From contig CALNWS010000041.1 of NCBI GenBank assembly GCA_940747215.1, positions 1 through 41,295 on the forward strand: DNA of 41,295 bases, in the 5' to 3' direction. Source of the DNA: an uncultured Paraburkholderia sp. (lineage in GTDB: Bacteria > Pseudomonadota > Gammaproteobacteria > Burkholderiales > Burkholderiaceae). Position numbers and translations under genes: made by a program. Position 1 is the stretch's first letter. Each line of letters starts with the position of its first letter. A model generated the notes under the pieces. That model saw nothing but the letters and a program-made list of their open reading frames with translations, did no database searches and was not told where the DNA came from. Positions 1-9,043 of this stretch are shown piece after piece.

Positions 1-51
1 AACGTGATCACCCATTTCGGCAAGATGCTCGCTCGCTTCGAAAACCGCTGA
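1..51 (+). CDS. 3' end of an unidentified coding sequence (partial)
   Basis: The first 51 bases read in frame 1 as sixteen codons followed by TGA, ending in residues LARFENR. Only the C-terminal tail lies inside the window, so neither the family nor the function can be named. It converges on the broken AraC-type gene on the opposite strand. The reading frame could be coincidental over so short a stretch, although its codons have the usual high-GC third positions of this genome. Confidence 0.35.
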   Translation, partial: NVITHFGKMLARFENR

Positions 52-135
52 TCAGCGATCACCTTCAACCGAAAGGACCCGTCACGTTCAACCCGAATCC
101 CCTGATCACGTTCGCCAAAATACGCAATGAAGCCT

Positions 136-961
136 TTATTCGCCTTGCCAGCGGCCGGGCGGCACGCCGAACATGCGGCGGAAATGGCGCGTGAAGTGGC
201 TCTGGTCGGTAAAGCCGCTGGCCGCGGCGAATTCTGTCACCGACGTGCCCGCGCGCAACGGTCCGAGCGCGCTGCAAGCGCACTTGATTGCGCCGTGCGT
301 GCGGCGGCGAACCGGTGGCCTGCGTGAAGAGCCGGGCCGCATGAAAGGGCGACAGTCCGGCCGCTTCGGCTACTTCCGCAAGCGTGACTGATTCGATGAG
401 ATCGCCCGTCAAACGCTCTTTCATGTTCGAGACGCGGCTGTCGTCGGTGAGGATGCGCGACGGTTCGGGTTGCGTCTGCGAGTAGCGCACAAGGAGCGTG
501 GAGAGCGCGTCGAGCATCGCCGCTTCGGCGGCGAGCGCATCGGCGCCCGATTCCAGCAGGCGGTGCGCCCGCGCGAGCCGGCTCGCCATATCGGGATCGC
601 GGATCACGCCCGGCGCAAACCACGGCAGGGCCTGCGGCTTGCTGGCGACTTCTTCGGCCAGTTCGTGCACGAAGTCCACCGGCGCATACATCACGCGATA
701 CCGCCAGCCGGCATCGACCGCCTTCGCGCTTGTGTGCAGTTCGCCGGGATTGATGATCGGCACGCTGCTGGCCTCGGCCACATGGTCCGCGCCGCGATAG
801 CGATACCACTCCGTACCCGCGACGATGACCGGGATTGTGTACGCGTCGTGCCAATGCGGCGAGAACTCGTGATCGCGATATTTGGTGGTGAGCAGTTCCG
901 CGCCGGGTAGAAGCGGCGTGCGCCGGTAGCGAGCGGAATCTTGGAAACGATGGGCGGTCAT
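136..961 (-). pseudogene. AraC-family transcriptional regulator, frameshifted
   Basis: The start at 961 opens a typical AraC regulator. It has an N-terminal cupin-like sensor domain with a HWHD motif near residue 37, a linker, and the first helix-turn-helix (residues LAEVAEAAGLSPFHAARLF). The frame is then lost around 255-290. The second helix-turn-helix and the family signature continue in another minus frame that ends at 136 (TEFAAASGFTDQSHF, then RRMFGVPPGRWQ). In the original frame the DNA-binding C-terminus is replaced by arginine-rich nonsense that runs on to 65. A regulator without its second HTH is unlikely to bind DNA, so I call it a pseudogene. Its target is unknown; such genes often control a neighbouring transporter, but only a fragment of that neighbour is visible. 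Confidence 0.85.
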
Positions 962-1455
962 GGTGAAAGTCCGGCTTGACCGTCCAGTGTAGCGCGGCGC
1001 GGCCGACGGCGGGGCGCGCGCCGGTCTGCCGATGCCGCTATGGAAGGCTGCACGCGCTTTCGCAGGCCGCGCGATTTCCCGCAGTTGGTCCCGTGGTTGA
1101 GCGCGTTACCTGAGAGGGATCGTGGTGCCGGTCGGCATGGGCACGGGGCGCTCACGCTGTTCTTCGCGCTGCCCACTTCTTCGCCCTGCACGGACGATAG
1201 GAAGAGGCCGCAGGCCATTGCAAACGCGGTGCACAGCAGAGTGGTTTCATGGTGTGCCGCAGATGAGCGTCGGGATTGGGCGCGATCGTGCGCCAAGCAA
1301 ACGCCATCGTATAACGCGGCGTGTGGCAAATGCTTGCTGCGAGTTGGCGTGCGGTGCGTGGAGTTCGTGTGCGTCGTAGCTCGATGCGCTCGCGAATCGC
1401 CGGAAGAGGGCGCGCAAAACAGACGATGCGGAAGCGATGATGCAAAACGGGCGCG
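962..1455. other. Gene-free stretch upstream of araC and downstream of the tRNA
   Basis: About 490 bases hold no reading frame with a recognisable product. The open frames here are arginine- and cysteine-rich antisense noise. No phage integrase fragment or second tRNA-like copy is visible, although it lies next to the 3' end of a tRNA gene, a common integration site. It may hold an eroded gene that can no longer be recognised by eye. Confidence 0.4.
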
Positions 1456-1490
1456 GAAAAACAAAAAGGCCCGCATTCGTGCGGGCCTTT
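1456..1490 (-). terminator. Rho-independent terminator after tRNA-Asn
   Basis: A perfect GC-rich hairpin has arms AAAGGCCCGC and GCGGGCCTTT around a six-base loop. On the minus strand it is followed by a T-rich run (TTTTTGTTTTTCC). It sits about ten bases beyond the 3' CCA end of the tRNA gene and so ends its transcript. Confidence 0.85.
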
Positions 1491-1498
1491 CAAATTTT

Positions 1499-1574
1499 TG
1501 GCTCCTCGACCTGGGCTCGAACCAGGGACCTACGGATTAACAGTCCGGCGCTCTACCGACTGAGCTATCGAGGA
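1499..1574 (-). tRNA. tRNA-Asn (anticodon GTT)
   Basis: The minus strand folds as a complete tRNA. The acceptor arm TCCTCGA pairs with TCGAGGA. The D arm contains AGCTCAGTCGGTAGAGC. The anticodon loop CTGTTAA gives anticodon GTT, and the T loop GGTTCGAGCC is standard. The discriminator base is G and the CCA end is encoded at 1501-1499, giving 76 nt in total. It reads asparagine codons AAC and AAU. It has its own promoter and terminator and appears to be a single-gene unit. Confidence 0.97.
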
Positions 1575-1598
1575 ACAGAACAACAGCATAGAAATAAG

Positions 1599-1627
1599 AT
1601 TATAGGAGTAGCTTTCCTACCTGTCAA
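1599..1627 (-). promoter_or_regulatory. Consensus sigma-70 promoter of tRNA-Asn
   Basis: On the minus strand a perfect TTGACA (1627-1622) is followed by a 17-base spacer and a perfect TATAAT (1604-1599). The expected start point lies about 15-20 bases before the mature tRNA 5' end at 1574. It is the strongest promoter match I found in the window, as expected for a stable-RNA gene. Confidence 0.9.
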
Positions 1628-1685
1628 TACCCTGCGGTCATCTCGATTTATTTGAATCAGGCGAAGCAGGGACTGACAACGACGT

Positions 1686-2009
1686 TTAGCGCGCGAGCAG
1701 GTCGAGCTTTTCCTTCACGTCCTTAAACTCGTCGGCTTCCGGCAGCGGCGCCTTGGTCTTGGTGATGCTCGGCCAGTTCTTGGCAAGGTCGGCATTCAGT
1801 TCGATGAAGTTCTGCTGGTCGCCCGGCACGTCTTCTTCGGCGTAAATGGCATTCACCGGGCACTCGGCCACGCACACGGCGCAGTCGATGCATTCATCGG
1901 GATCGATCGCGAGGAAGTTGGGACCTTCGCGAAAGCAATCCACCGGGCACACATCGACGCAGTCGGTATAGCGGCACTTGATGCAGCTTTCGGTTACAAC
2001 GTGAGTCAT
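1686..2009 (-). CDS. fdxA: Seven-iron ferredoxin FdxA (3Fe-4S / 4Fe-4S)
   Basis: The product is 107 residues, the usual length for the FdxA family of proteobacterial electron carriers. Residues 9-25 hold the first cysteine set (Cys9, Cys17, Cys21 with CP at 21-22, plus Cys12 and Cys25). Residues 40-51 hold a classic CxxCxxCxxxCP motif (Cys40, 43, 46, 50), which fits one 3Fe-4S and one 4Fe-4S cluster. The acidic C-terminal tail after residue 57 is also typical. It transfers electrons in the cytoplasm; its redox partner cannot be read from the sequence. It is a monocistronic minus-strand gene, divergent from pncB, with no defect visible. Confidence 0.95.
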   Translation of the reverse strand: MTHVVTESCIKCRYTDCVDVCPVDCFREGPNFLAIDPDECIDCAVCVAECPVNAIYAEEDVPGDQQNFIELNADLAKNWPSITKTKAPLPEADEFKDVKEKLDLLAR

Positions 2010-2288
2010 TCAGGCAGCTCCTGCATGCGGTATCTGGGGTGGCGGAAACGCCAAAAGCACTATTGTATTGTAACGTCAAGAGGCGCATGCGGCATCGGGC
2101 CCAGGCTTTTATATAGTTTTCGTGATTAGTTTATGGACACCGCGTAGACGCCCGGGGCGCACGATGAATCCGGGCGCATTCGGGTAACATGCGACAAGTT
2201 GGCGCGCACGGGGCACGCCGTGGCGCATGGGTGAGTCGGGTCGTTTTACGCGGCCTTCCGTTTTTCCCGCAGTCCAGTTCGCAACATC

Positions 2289-3488
2289 ATGATTATTACT
2301 TCGCTGCTCGACACCGATCTGTACAAGTTCACGATGATGCAGGTGGTGTTGCATCACTTTCCCGCGGCGAACGTTGAGTATCGCTTCCGCTGCCGCACGC
2401 CGAACGTCGATCTCGTGCCGTATATCAGCGAGATTCGCGATGAAGTGCGCAAGCTCTGCGATCTGCGCTTCACCGACGACGAACTCGACTACCTGCGCCG
2501 CATGCGCTTCATCAAGGGCGACTTCATCGAGTTCCTCGCGCTGTTCCATCTGAACGAGAAGTACATTTCGATCGAGCCGTCGCCCAAAGGCAATGGCGAA
2601 ATCGACATCGAAATCAAAGGGCCGTGGCTGCACACGATCTTGTTCGAGATTCCGATGCTCGCGATCGTCAACGAAGTCTATTTCTGCAATACGCAGCAAA
2701 CACCTGACTATAGTGAAGGGCGCGGGCGCCTCATCGAGAAGATCAAGCTGCTCGGCGCGCGGCCGGAATTCGCGGACTGCAAGATCGCCGACTACGGCAC
2801 GCGCCGCCGCTTCTCGAAGCAATGGCACGAAGAGGTGATCCTCACGTTGAAGGACGGTCTCGGCGAGCAGTTCGCTGGCACGAGCAACGTGTTCTACGCA
2901 ATGAAGCACAACCTCACGCCGCTCGGCACGATGGCGCACGAGTACCTGCAGGCGTGTCAGGCGCTCGGGCCGCGTCTGCGCGACTCGCAGATCTTCGGCT
3001 TCGAAATGTGGGCGAAGGAATATCGCGGCGACCTCGGCATCGTGCTCTCCGACGTGTACGGCATGCAGGCATTCCTGCGCGACTTCGACATGTACTTCTG
3101 CAAGCTCTTCGATGGTGCGCGCCACGATTCTGGCGATCCGTTCGACTGGGGCGAGCGCCTGCTGAAGCACTACGAAGCCAACCGCTGCGACCCGCGCACG
3201 AAGATTCTCGTGTTTTCCGACGCGCTCGATATTCCGAAGGTGCTGCAACTTTACGAGCGTTTTCGTGGGCGCTGCAAGCTGGCATTCGGTGTAGGCACCA
3301 ATCTGACAAACGACCTCGGCTACAACCCGCTGCAGATCGTGATCAAGATGGTTCGCTGCAATGGTCAGCCGGTCGCGAAACTGTCCGACTCACCCGGCAA
3401 GAATATGTGCGACGACAAGGCGTATCTCGTGTATCTGCGTCAGGTGTTCGGTATCGCGCAGCCCGAAGAAGAGAGCGTCGGCAAGTAA
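2289..3488 (+). CDS. pncB: Nicotinate phosphoribosyltransferase
   Basis: PncB joins nicotinic acid to PRPP, using ATP, to give nicotinate mononucleotide, the salvage entry to NAD. The 399-residue length matches the bacterial family. The N-terminal [14 protein letters not shown] is the family signature. His217 in GTMAHEY corresponds to the histidine that is phosphorylated during the cycle, and [12 protein letters not shown] and KLSDSPGK are the conserved phosphoribosyl-binding segments. The start is the ATG at 2289, because that signature begins at once after it. The gene is intact, although the neighbouring antiporter downstream has decayed, which suggests that NAD salvage is still used. Confidence 0.96.
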   Translation: MIITSLLDTDLYKFTMMQVVLHHFPAANVEYRFRCRTPNVDLVPYISEIRDEVRKLCDLRFTDDELDYLRRMRFIKGDFIEFLALFHLNEKYISIEPSPKGNGEIDIEIKGPWLHTILFEIPMLAIVNEVYFCNTQQTPDYSEGRGRLIEKIKLLGARPEFADCKIADYGTRRRFSKQWHEEVILTLKDGLGEQFAGTSNVFYAMKHNLTPLGTMAHEYLQACQALGPRLRDSQIFGFEMWAKEYRGDLGIVLSDVYGMQAFLRDFDMYFCKLFDGARHDSGDPFDWGERLLKHYEANRCDPRTKILVFSDALDIPKVLQLYERFRGRCKLAFGVGTNLTNDLGYNPLQIVIKMVRCNGQPVAKLSDSPGKNMCDDKAYLVYLRQVFGIAQPEEESVGK

Positions 3489-3577
3489 TGCGCAAGGCGG
3501 CATTGCCCGATAAATCCGGGCGGTTTGCCGTCATGCCCCGGCCATTCGGCTAGGGTGTTCGCCGCAAGGGCTGCCGG

Positions 3578-3583
3578 TATAAT
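3578..3583 (+). promoter_or_regulatory. Candidate -10 element upstream of the lutC-like gene
   Basis: A perfect TATAAT lies 50 bases before the chosen start codon at 3633. No good TTGACA-like box is found 16-18 bases upstream, so it is only a candidate sigma-70 promoter. Confidence 0.35.
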
Positions 3584-3632
3584 CCTTGCCATATTGCACT
3601 GCTCTGCATGGCTCTCGACGAGGATTTCGCAT

Positions 3633-4295
3633 ATGGACACATCTCTTGCCCGCCGCAACATCTTGGCGCGTATTCGCGCGGCGCAAGGTCGTGAGCCTGA
3701 ACCGTCCGGTGCCGAGCGCGAAGCCGCGGCGGACTGCATAGCGCGTCATCCGCAAGGGCCACGCCCCGACATGCCGGCCGACCTCACTGCGCGCTTCATC
3801 GAAGAGACGCAGAAGATGGCGACCACGGTCGAGACCGTTGAGTCGTTGAGCGAGGCGCCCGCCGCCGCGCATCGTTATCTCACACAACACGCACTGCCGC
3901 TCGAGGCCATCGCGTGGCAAACGCTCCAGGACTTGCCATGGGCGCAAGCCGGCCTGAACGTCGAATTTCGCAAACCACGAGACGGCGACGTCGTCGGTCT
4001 TACGGACTGTTTCTGCGCGACCGCGGAAACGGGCACGCTAGTGTTGCTGTCGGGACCGCAGACGTACGCATCAGCAGGGCTGCTTCTGGAAACGCATATT
4101 GCGATCGTGCCGGCTTCACGCATCGTGTCAGGCCATGAGGACGCATTCAGCCTGATCCGCAGCGAGCGAGGCGAACTGCCGCGCGCGGTCAACTTCGTCT
4201 CAGGACCGTCGCGCACGGGCGACATCGAACAAACCATCGTGCTGGGCGCGCATGGACCTTATCGGGTACACGTGATCGTCGTTCGTGGCGCCTGA
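3633..4295 (+). CDS. lutC: LUD-domain protein, LutC/YkgG family
   Basis: The 220-residue product matches the LUD (lactate utilisation) family. The N-terminus ARRNILARIRAAQGRE is typical of LutC. The core motifs include a TDCFCATAETGTLVL segment (about residues 127-141), a GP..YASAGLLLETHIAIVP block, and the C-terminal SGPSRTGDIEQTIVLGAHGP. In other bacteria LutC works with LutA and LutB in an iron-sulfur L-lactate oxidising complex. No lutA or lutB lies beside it here, so the role is uncertain. The ATG at 3633 is preferred over upstream in-frame codons because homology starts there. The stop codon is followed within a few bases by the antiporter start. Confidence 0.85.
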   Translation: MDTSLARRNILARIRAAQGREPEPSGAEREAAADCIARHPQGPRPDMPADLTARFIEETQKMATTVETVESLSEAPAAAHRYLTQHALPLEAIAWQTLQDLPWAQAGLNVEFRKPRDGDVVGLTDCFCATAETGTLVLLSGPQTYASAGLLLETHIAIVPASRIVSGHEDAFSLIRSERGELPRAVNFVSGPSRTGDIEQTIVLGAHGPYRVHVIVVRGA

Positions 4296-4305
4296 ACAAT
4301 CCCGA

Positions 4306-5581
4306 ATGCTGCGTCGCGCGGCTGCGTCGTTCGCGCTGGTATTGCTGCTGGCCGGCTGGGCGCCATTGGCGTCGGCCGCCACGCTCGATGGTGCAACGCT
4401 GTCGGCGTTATGGGCGCTGCCGTTTGCCGGCGTGCTGCTTTTCATCGCGCTCTTTCCGCTCATCGCGCCCGCGTTCTGGCATCACCATTTCGGCAAGATC
4501 GCGGCCGCGTGGGCGTTGCTCTTTCTCGTGCCGTTTGCGTTGACGTTCGGCGCGGGCGTCGCGTTCGGCACGCTCGTGTATGCGCTGCTCGAAGAGTACA
4601 TACCGTTCATCGTTCTGCTCACCACAGCGCTCTATACCGTCGCGGGCGGAATCTGTGTGCGCGGCAAGTTGCAGGGCACGCCTCGCGTGAACGGCCATTC
4701 TTGCGCTGGGCACGCTGATCGCAAGCATCATGGGGACGACGGGCACCGCCATGCTGCTGATCCGTCCATTGCTGCACGCCAACGAAAATCGCCGGCACGT
4801 CGTCCACGTGGTCGTGTTTTTCATCTTTCTCGTTGCAAACGCGGGCGGTTCGCTTTTGCCGCTCGGCGACCCGCCGTTCTTTCCCGGCTTCCTGCAGGGC
4901 GTGAGTTTTTTCTGGACCACCACGCATCTCGCGTTGCCGATGCTGTTCGTCTGCGCCGTGTTGCTGTCGGCGTTCTATGCGCTCGTACTGATGAGCGGGC
5001 TGTGGAAGCCGGGCGTGGAGTTCAACGTGTTCGGCACGCACGTGGCGCTGCAAAACGCCGTGCGCGACGCCGCGCTAGTTCTGATCACGCTGCTCTCGCT
5101 GGCGCTCACGCCGAAAATGGCGCGTGCGGGCAACGACTTCAACTGGATGCCGATCGAAGAAGTCGCCAAACTGTTCGCAGGCGTTTTCATCACCGTCGCG
5201 CCTGTCATCACGATTCTGCGCGCGGGCGAGGCGGGCGCATTCGCGGGCATCGTTCATCTCGTGAATACGCCAACGGGCGAGCCGCACAACGCCATGTATT
5301 TCTGGGCAACGGGCCTGTTATCTTCGTTCCTCGACAACGCGCCCACGTATCTCGTGTTCTTCAACCTAGCCGGCGGCGACGCACAAAGCCTGATGACCAC
5401 TGGTGTCACCACGCTCGCCGCGATTTCGGCCGGTGCGGTGTTCATGGGCGCGAACACTTACATCGGCAACGTACCGAACTTCATGGTGAAAGCGATTGCC
5501 GAGTCGCGCGGCATTCGCATGCCGAGTTTTTTCGCTTATCTGGGCTGGTCCGGCGCGGTGTTGTTGCCGCTTTTTTCGTGA
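4306..5581 (+). pseudogene. Na+/H+ antiporter, NhaD type, frameshifted
   Basis: The N-terminal part starting at 4306 carries a signal-like hydrophobic helix and several membrane segments (for example GVLLFIALFPLIAP) up to about 4690. The frame then shifts. From about 4690 to 5581 the rest follows in another frame, with more membrane helices and the conserved SSFLDNAPTYLVFF and MGANTYIGN segments of the ArsB/NhaD ion-transporter superfamily. The break is consistent with a two-base loss in GTGAACGGCC, where GTGAACACGGCC would keep the frame. The first frame would otherwise read on to 5631 as arginine/histidine-rich nonsense. An intact relative would have about 425 residues. Only one lesion is seen, so it may be a recent pseudogene; a sequencing error must be excluded. 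Confidence 0.8.
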
Positions 5582-5674
5582 CCGGCTGGCTGTTTTTTGA
5601 CGCTGCTCTGAACACTGATTGCGAACGCTAACTGTCAGCGCCGAGGCAACGTAGCTCGGCGCGCTATCCGGAGA

Positions 5675-6682
5675 ATGGCAATGCAAAAGATCCTCGTTGC
5701 CCGTCCGATCTTTCCCGACGTGGTCGAATGGCTCAAACAATATTTCGACGTCGACGCAAATCAGGGCGACCTGTTGCCGACCGAAGAGCTCACGCGCCAT
5801 TTCACCGATAACAAAGACGGCGCACTCACCGCGGGCGAGCCGATCAACGCTTCGGTCCTCGCGGCCGCGCCCCGCTTGCGCGTGGTGTCGAACATGGCGG
5901 TGGGCTACAACAATTTCGACATGGCCGCGTTCAACGCCGCGAACGTGCTCGGCACCAATACGCCGGACGTGCTGAACGAAACCACCGCGGATTTCGGCTG
6001 GGCGCTGATGATGGCGGCGCCGCGCCGCATTGCCGAGTCGGAGCACTATCTGCGTGCGGGTCTCTGGCAGAAATGGTCGTACGACGCGTTCATCGGCAGC
6101 GACCTGTACGGTTCCACACTCGGCGTGATCGGCATGGGCCGCATCGGCCAGGCGCCCGCCCGACGCGCGAAGGGCTTCAACATGCAGGTGATCTATCACA
6201 ACTATCACAACCGTACGCGCGTCTTGCCGGAGATCGAGGCCAAGTTGAATGCCGAATATGTATCGAAGCAGGACCTGTTGCGGCGTGTCGACCACGTCGT
6301 GCTCGTGTTGCCGTACACGCAGGAAAATCACCACACGATCGGCACCGTAGAACTCGCGCTGATGAAGCCCACGGCCACGCTCACGGACATCGCGCGCGGC
6401 GGTATCGTAGACGACGCCGCGCTCGTCGAGGCACTGCACGCAAAACAGATTGCCACGGCCGGTCTCGATGTGTTCGAAGGCGAGCCGAATTTCAACCGCG
6501 ATCTGCTCACCGTGCCGAACGTTGTGCTCACGCCGCACATCGTGAGCGCGACGGAGGCCACGCGCCGCGCGATGGCGAATCTCGCCGCGGACAATCTGAT
6601 TGCGGCGCTGGGCGAAGGTCCGCGCGCCGGTCGTCCGCCGAATCCGATCAATCCGGATGTCATCGGCAAGGCGCGTTCATGA
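5675..6682 (+). CDS. D-2-hydroxyacid dehydrogenase (glyoxylate/hydroxypyruvate reductase type)
   Basis: The 335-residue cytoplasmic enzyme reduces 2-oxo acids, probably glyoxylate, hydroxypyruvate or 2-ketogluconate, with NAD(P)H. The Rossmann motif GMGRIG lies at 153-158. The catalytic Arg241 (ARGGIVDD), Glu270 (DVFEGEP) and His288 (LTPH) are all present. Two changes look unusual for the family: Pro161 in QAPARRA, where Leu is usual, and Thr-Asp in place of Val-Asn or Ala-Asn before IARGG. Exact substrate cannot be told. The start may be at 5675 (MAMQK) or 5681 (MQK). The stop overlaps the rmuC start by four bases (ATGA), so the two are translationally coupled. Confidence 0.9.
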   Translation: MAMQKILVARPIFPDVVEWLKQYFDVDANQGDLLPTEELTRHFTDNKDGALTAGEPINASVLAAAPRLRVVSNMAVGYNNFDMAAFNAANVLGTNTPDVLNETTADFGWALMMAAPRRIAESEHYLRAGLWQKWSYDAFIGSDLYGSTLGVIGMGRIGQAPARRAKGFNMQVIYHNYHNRTRVLPEIEAKLNAEYVSKQDLLRRVDHVVLVLPYTQENHHTIGTVELALMKPTATLTDIARGGIVDDAALVEALHAKQIATAGLDVFEGEPNFNRDLLTVPNVVLTPHIVSATEATRRAMANLAADNLIAALGEGPRAGRPPNPINPDVIGKARS

Positions 6683-8124
6683 GCATGGTTCTGGTGGCGG
6701 TCGCCTTGGTGATTGCACTCGCGTTGCTGCTGCGCGGCCACAATCGCGCGGACGAACGCGAGCAGTTCGACGTGCTCGCCGAGCGCATCGACGCCGCAAC
6801 GGACGCGCAGGCCCATGCCTACGAGCGTCTCGAACGTCTCGAGCGGCAACTGCGCAACGACATCACCGAAACGGCGCATGTGTCACGTGCCGAGCAAAGC
6901 AGCGGCTTCGCGCATTTTCAGCAGACGCTCGCCGCGCAGTTCAGCAGCATGACCACGGTGCAGGGCGGCAAGATCGACAGTTTCGCGCAGCAGCTCGATG
7001 CCGTGCGTCACAGCCTGCAGGAACAGGCGCAGCAGGCACGCGACGAGCAGGGCTGTTCGCTCAGGCATTTCGGCGAGACGCTCACGCTGCAACTTGTGCA
7101 ACTCACGGAAACCAACGACCGGCGCTTCGCCGAAGTGCGCGCGACCATCGAGCAGCGTCTGAAAGACATCGAGGCGAACAACGCGACGAAGCTCGAGGAA
7201 ATGCGCCGCACCGTCGACGAAAAACTGCATGCCACGCTCGAGCAGCGTCTCGGCGAATCGTTCAAACTCGTCTCCGACCGGCTCGAACAGGTGCATCGCG
7301 GGCTCGGCGAAATGCAGACGCTGGCGGCGGGCGTCGGCGATCTGAAGAAAGTACTCACTAACGTCAAGACGCGCGGCACGTGGGGCGAAGTGCAACTCGA
7401 AGCGCTGCTCGAACAGATCCTCACTGCGGATCAATACGCGAAGAATGTTGCGACGGTGCCGAAGAGTGGCGAGCGCGTCGAATTCGCCATTCGTTTGCCG
7501 GGACGCACGGATCAGACCCAAGGCAGTGCGGCCACGCCGGTCTGGTTGCCGATCGACGCCAAGTTCCCGCGCGAAGACTATGAGCGTTTGATCGACGCGC
7601 AGGAACGCGCCGATCCCGTCGCGGTGGAAGAGGCGTCGCGCGCGCTCGAAATGCGGATTCGCGCCGAAGCAGGCACGATCGCCGAGAAGTACATTTCGCC
7701 GCCGCACACAACCGACTTCGCGCTGCTTTTTTTGCCCACCGAAGGGTTGTATGCGGAAGTGTTGCGCCGGCCGGGACTCACGGATCTGCTGCAACGCGAC
7801 TATCGCGTCACGATTGCCGGGCCCACCACGCTCACTGCATTGCTCAACAGTCTGCAGATGGGTTTCCGTACGCTTGCCATCGAAAAACGCTCGAGCGAAG
7901 TCTGGCAGGTGCTGGGTGCGGTCAAGACGGAGTTCGGCAAATTCGGCGACGTGCTCGCCAAGACGAAGGCGCAACTGGAAACCGTCACGCGATCGATCGA
8001 AGCCGCAGAAACGCGCACGCGCGTGATGAATCGCAAGCTGCGCGACGTGGAGGCATTGCCGGGCGACGAAGCGAGCGGCTTGCTTGGCGACGCGCTTTCG
8101 GGCGTGGATCCCGACGAGCAATAG
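6679..8124 (+). CDS. rmuC: DNA recombination protein RmuC family
   Basis: The 481-residue product starts with one membrane helix (residues 3-19, VLVAVALVIALALLL). A long charged, glutamine-rich coiled coil follows (about 25-215). The RmuC nuclease-like domain follows, with motifs TRGTWGEVQLEALLEQIL, LPIDAKFPREDYERL and FLPTEGLYAEVLRR. E. coli RmuC limits inversions at short inverted repeats; its biochemistry is little known. The start at 6679 is chosen because of the ATGA overlap with the upstream dehydrogenase and the immediate hydrophobic N-terminus; the frame is open far upstream, but only as an antisense-like read through the dehydrogenase. The gene is intact. Confidence 0.93.
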   Translation: MSMVLVAVALVIALALLLRGHNRADEREQFDVLAERIDAATDAQAHAYERLERLERQLRNDITETAHVSRAEQSSGFAHFQQTLAAQFSSMTTVQGGKIDSFAQQLDAVRHSLQEQAQQARDEQGCSLRHFGETLTLQLVQLTETNDRRFAEVRATIEQRLKDIEANNATKLEEMRRTVDEKLHATLEQRLGESFKLVSDRLEQVHRGLGEMQTLAAGVGDLKKVLTNVKTRGTWGEVQLEALLEQILTADQYAKNVATVPKSGERVEFAIRLPGRTDQTQGSAATPVWLPIDAKFPREDYERLIDAQERADPVAVEEASRALEMRIRAEAGTIAEKYISPPHTTDFALLFLPTEGLYAEVLRRPGLTDLLQRDYRVTIAGPTTLTALLNSLQMGFRTLAIEKRSSEVWQVLGAVKTEFGKFGDVLAKTKAQLETVTRSIEAAETRTRVMNRKLRDVEALPGDEASGLLGDALSGVDPDEQ

Positions 8125-8205
8125 GCCTGGTTGGACTACTCAAGCATGCGGCGCGCAATCACACACGCTACATTGCAATTCGAATGAGGCAGCCGGGAAC
8201 GCGCC

Positions 8206-8688
8206 TCAAACTTTGGCGCCGGCGGCAAGCTGTTCGAGCGCATCGCCCGTTAGCCTCACGACGCGCCAGTCCGGCAACACGGTCGCGCCCATCTTTTCAT
8301 AGAAACTGATCGCGGCCGTGTTCCAGTCCAGCACGGTCCATTCGAAGCGGCCGCATTGACGCTCTACCGCGATGGCCGCGAGGTGCTTCAGAAGCGCGGT
8401 GCCGAGACCGCTGGCGCGCGCGGCCGGTTGCACGTACACGTCTTCGAGATACAGGCCACGTTTGCCCACGAAGCTCGAGTAATTGTGGAGTGCATAGCCG
8501 ACGATGCGGCCTTCGCTCTCCGCGACCAGCGCTTCAATCGAGGGGCGCGCGCCGAAGAGTGCGTCGCGCAAGCCGTCTTCGGTTGCAGCGAACACATGCG
8601 TGAGCTTTTTGAACTCGGCCAGTTCGTAGGCGAGCGCGAAGATCGCGGCGGTATCCGCGGGAGCAGTGGCGCGGATCGTCGCGGGCAT
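8206..8688 (-). CDS. GNAT-family N-acetyltransferase
   Basis: The 160-residue protein has the GNAT fold signature. IVGYALHNY is the central beta strand, and DVYVQPAARASGLGTALL is motif A with the acetyl-CoA pyrophosphate loop R-A-S-G-L-G. WTVLDWNTAAISFYEKMGA is the C-terminal motif B. The overall pattern, including the EFKKL and Y.ED.YVQP segments, resembles the spermidine/diamine acetyltransferase (SSAT-like) branch, but the substrate is not proven. Its ATG overlaps the stop codon of the upstream membrane-protein gene as TAATG, so both are probably co-transcribed. Confidence 0.88.
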   Translation of the reverse strand: MPATIRATAPADTAAIFALAYELAEFKKLTHVFAATEDGLRDALFGARPSIEALVAESEGRIVGYALHNYSSFVGKRGLYLEDVYVQPAARASGLGTALLKHLAAIAVERQCGRFEWTVLDWNTAAISFYEKMGATVLPDWRVVRLTGDALEQLAAGAKV

Positions 8689-8963
8689 TACGCTTCTTCC
8701 GGTGCGTCGGTGAGCTGGATCTCGATGCCGCCGAAGCGCGACGCGACCCAGTTATAGGCATGACACGCAATCCACAGCAGGATGAAGCCGAGAATCGCAT
8801 TCAGCAGCAGCACGCTGAACACCGTGCTCAATTCCACCGATCCACAGCGAATAAACGCGACCATTACACCGAGTAGCACGATCGGCACCGAAAACGTCAA
8901 ATACACGAGGATCAGTGCTTTAGCGGTCTGCCCCGGTGCAATGAACGAAATCTGTTTTTTCAT
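8688..8963 (-). CDS. Small two-helix membrane protein of unknown function
   Basis: The 91-residue product begins MKKQISFIAPGQTAKALIL. It has two strong hydrophobic stretches, about residues 17-38 (LILVYLTFSVPIVLLGVMVAFI) and 46-66 (FSVLLLNAILGFILLWIACHA). A short soluble tail ends in acidic residues. I do not recognise a characterised family. The ATG at 8963 is preferred to the TTG at 8972. It precedes the acetyltransferase gene with a one-base TAATG overlap. The pair is therefore likely an operon, but no functional link is known. Confidence 0.75.
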   Translation of the reverse strand: MKKQISFIAPGQTAKALILVYLTFSVPIVLLGVMVAFIRCGSVELSTVFSVLLLNAILGFILLWIACHAYNWVASRFGGIEIQLTDAPEEA

Positions 8964-9043
8964 GTAAGTCAAACCCGTGTGTCGTAGTGGTAATGGGTGA
9001 CGCGGTAACTCGCCGGCAGAGCCGGCATGGCGACTCGCCGCGA

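Noticed and set aside
2109..3248. 379-codon open frame on the minus strand opposite pncB
   Set aside because: It is an antisense shadow of pncB in high-GC DNA; its composition (Arg, Glu, Val, His) matches no family and pncB is certain.
5366..6538. 390-codon minus-strand frame opposite the hydroxyacid dehydrogenase
   Set aside because: Shadow frame; the plus-strand enzyme has all catalytic residues.
6883..8121. 412-codon minus-strand frame opposite rmuC
   Set aside because: Shadow of rmuC; rmuC has clear motifs and operon overlap.
8970..9043. Possible short gene between the membrane protein and moeA
   Set aside because: Too short, with no start plus ribosome-binding site and no homology.
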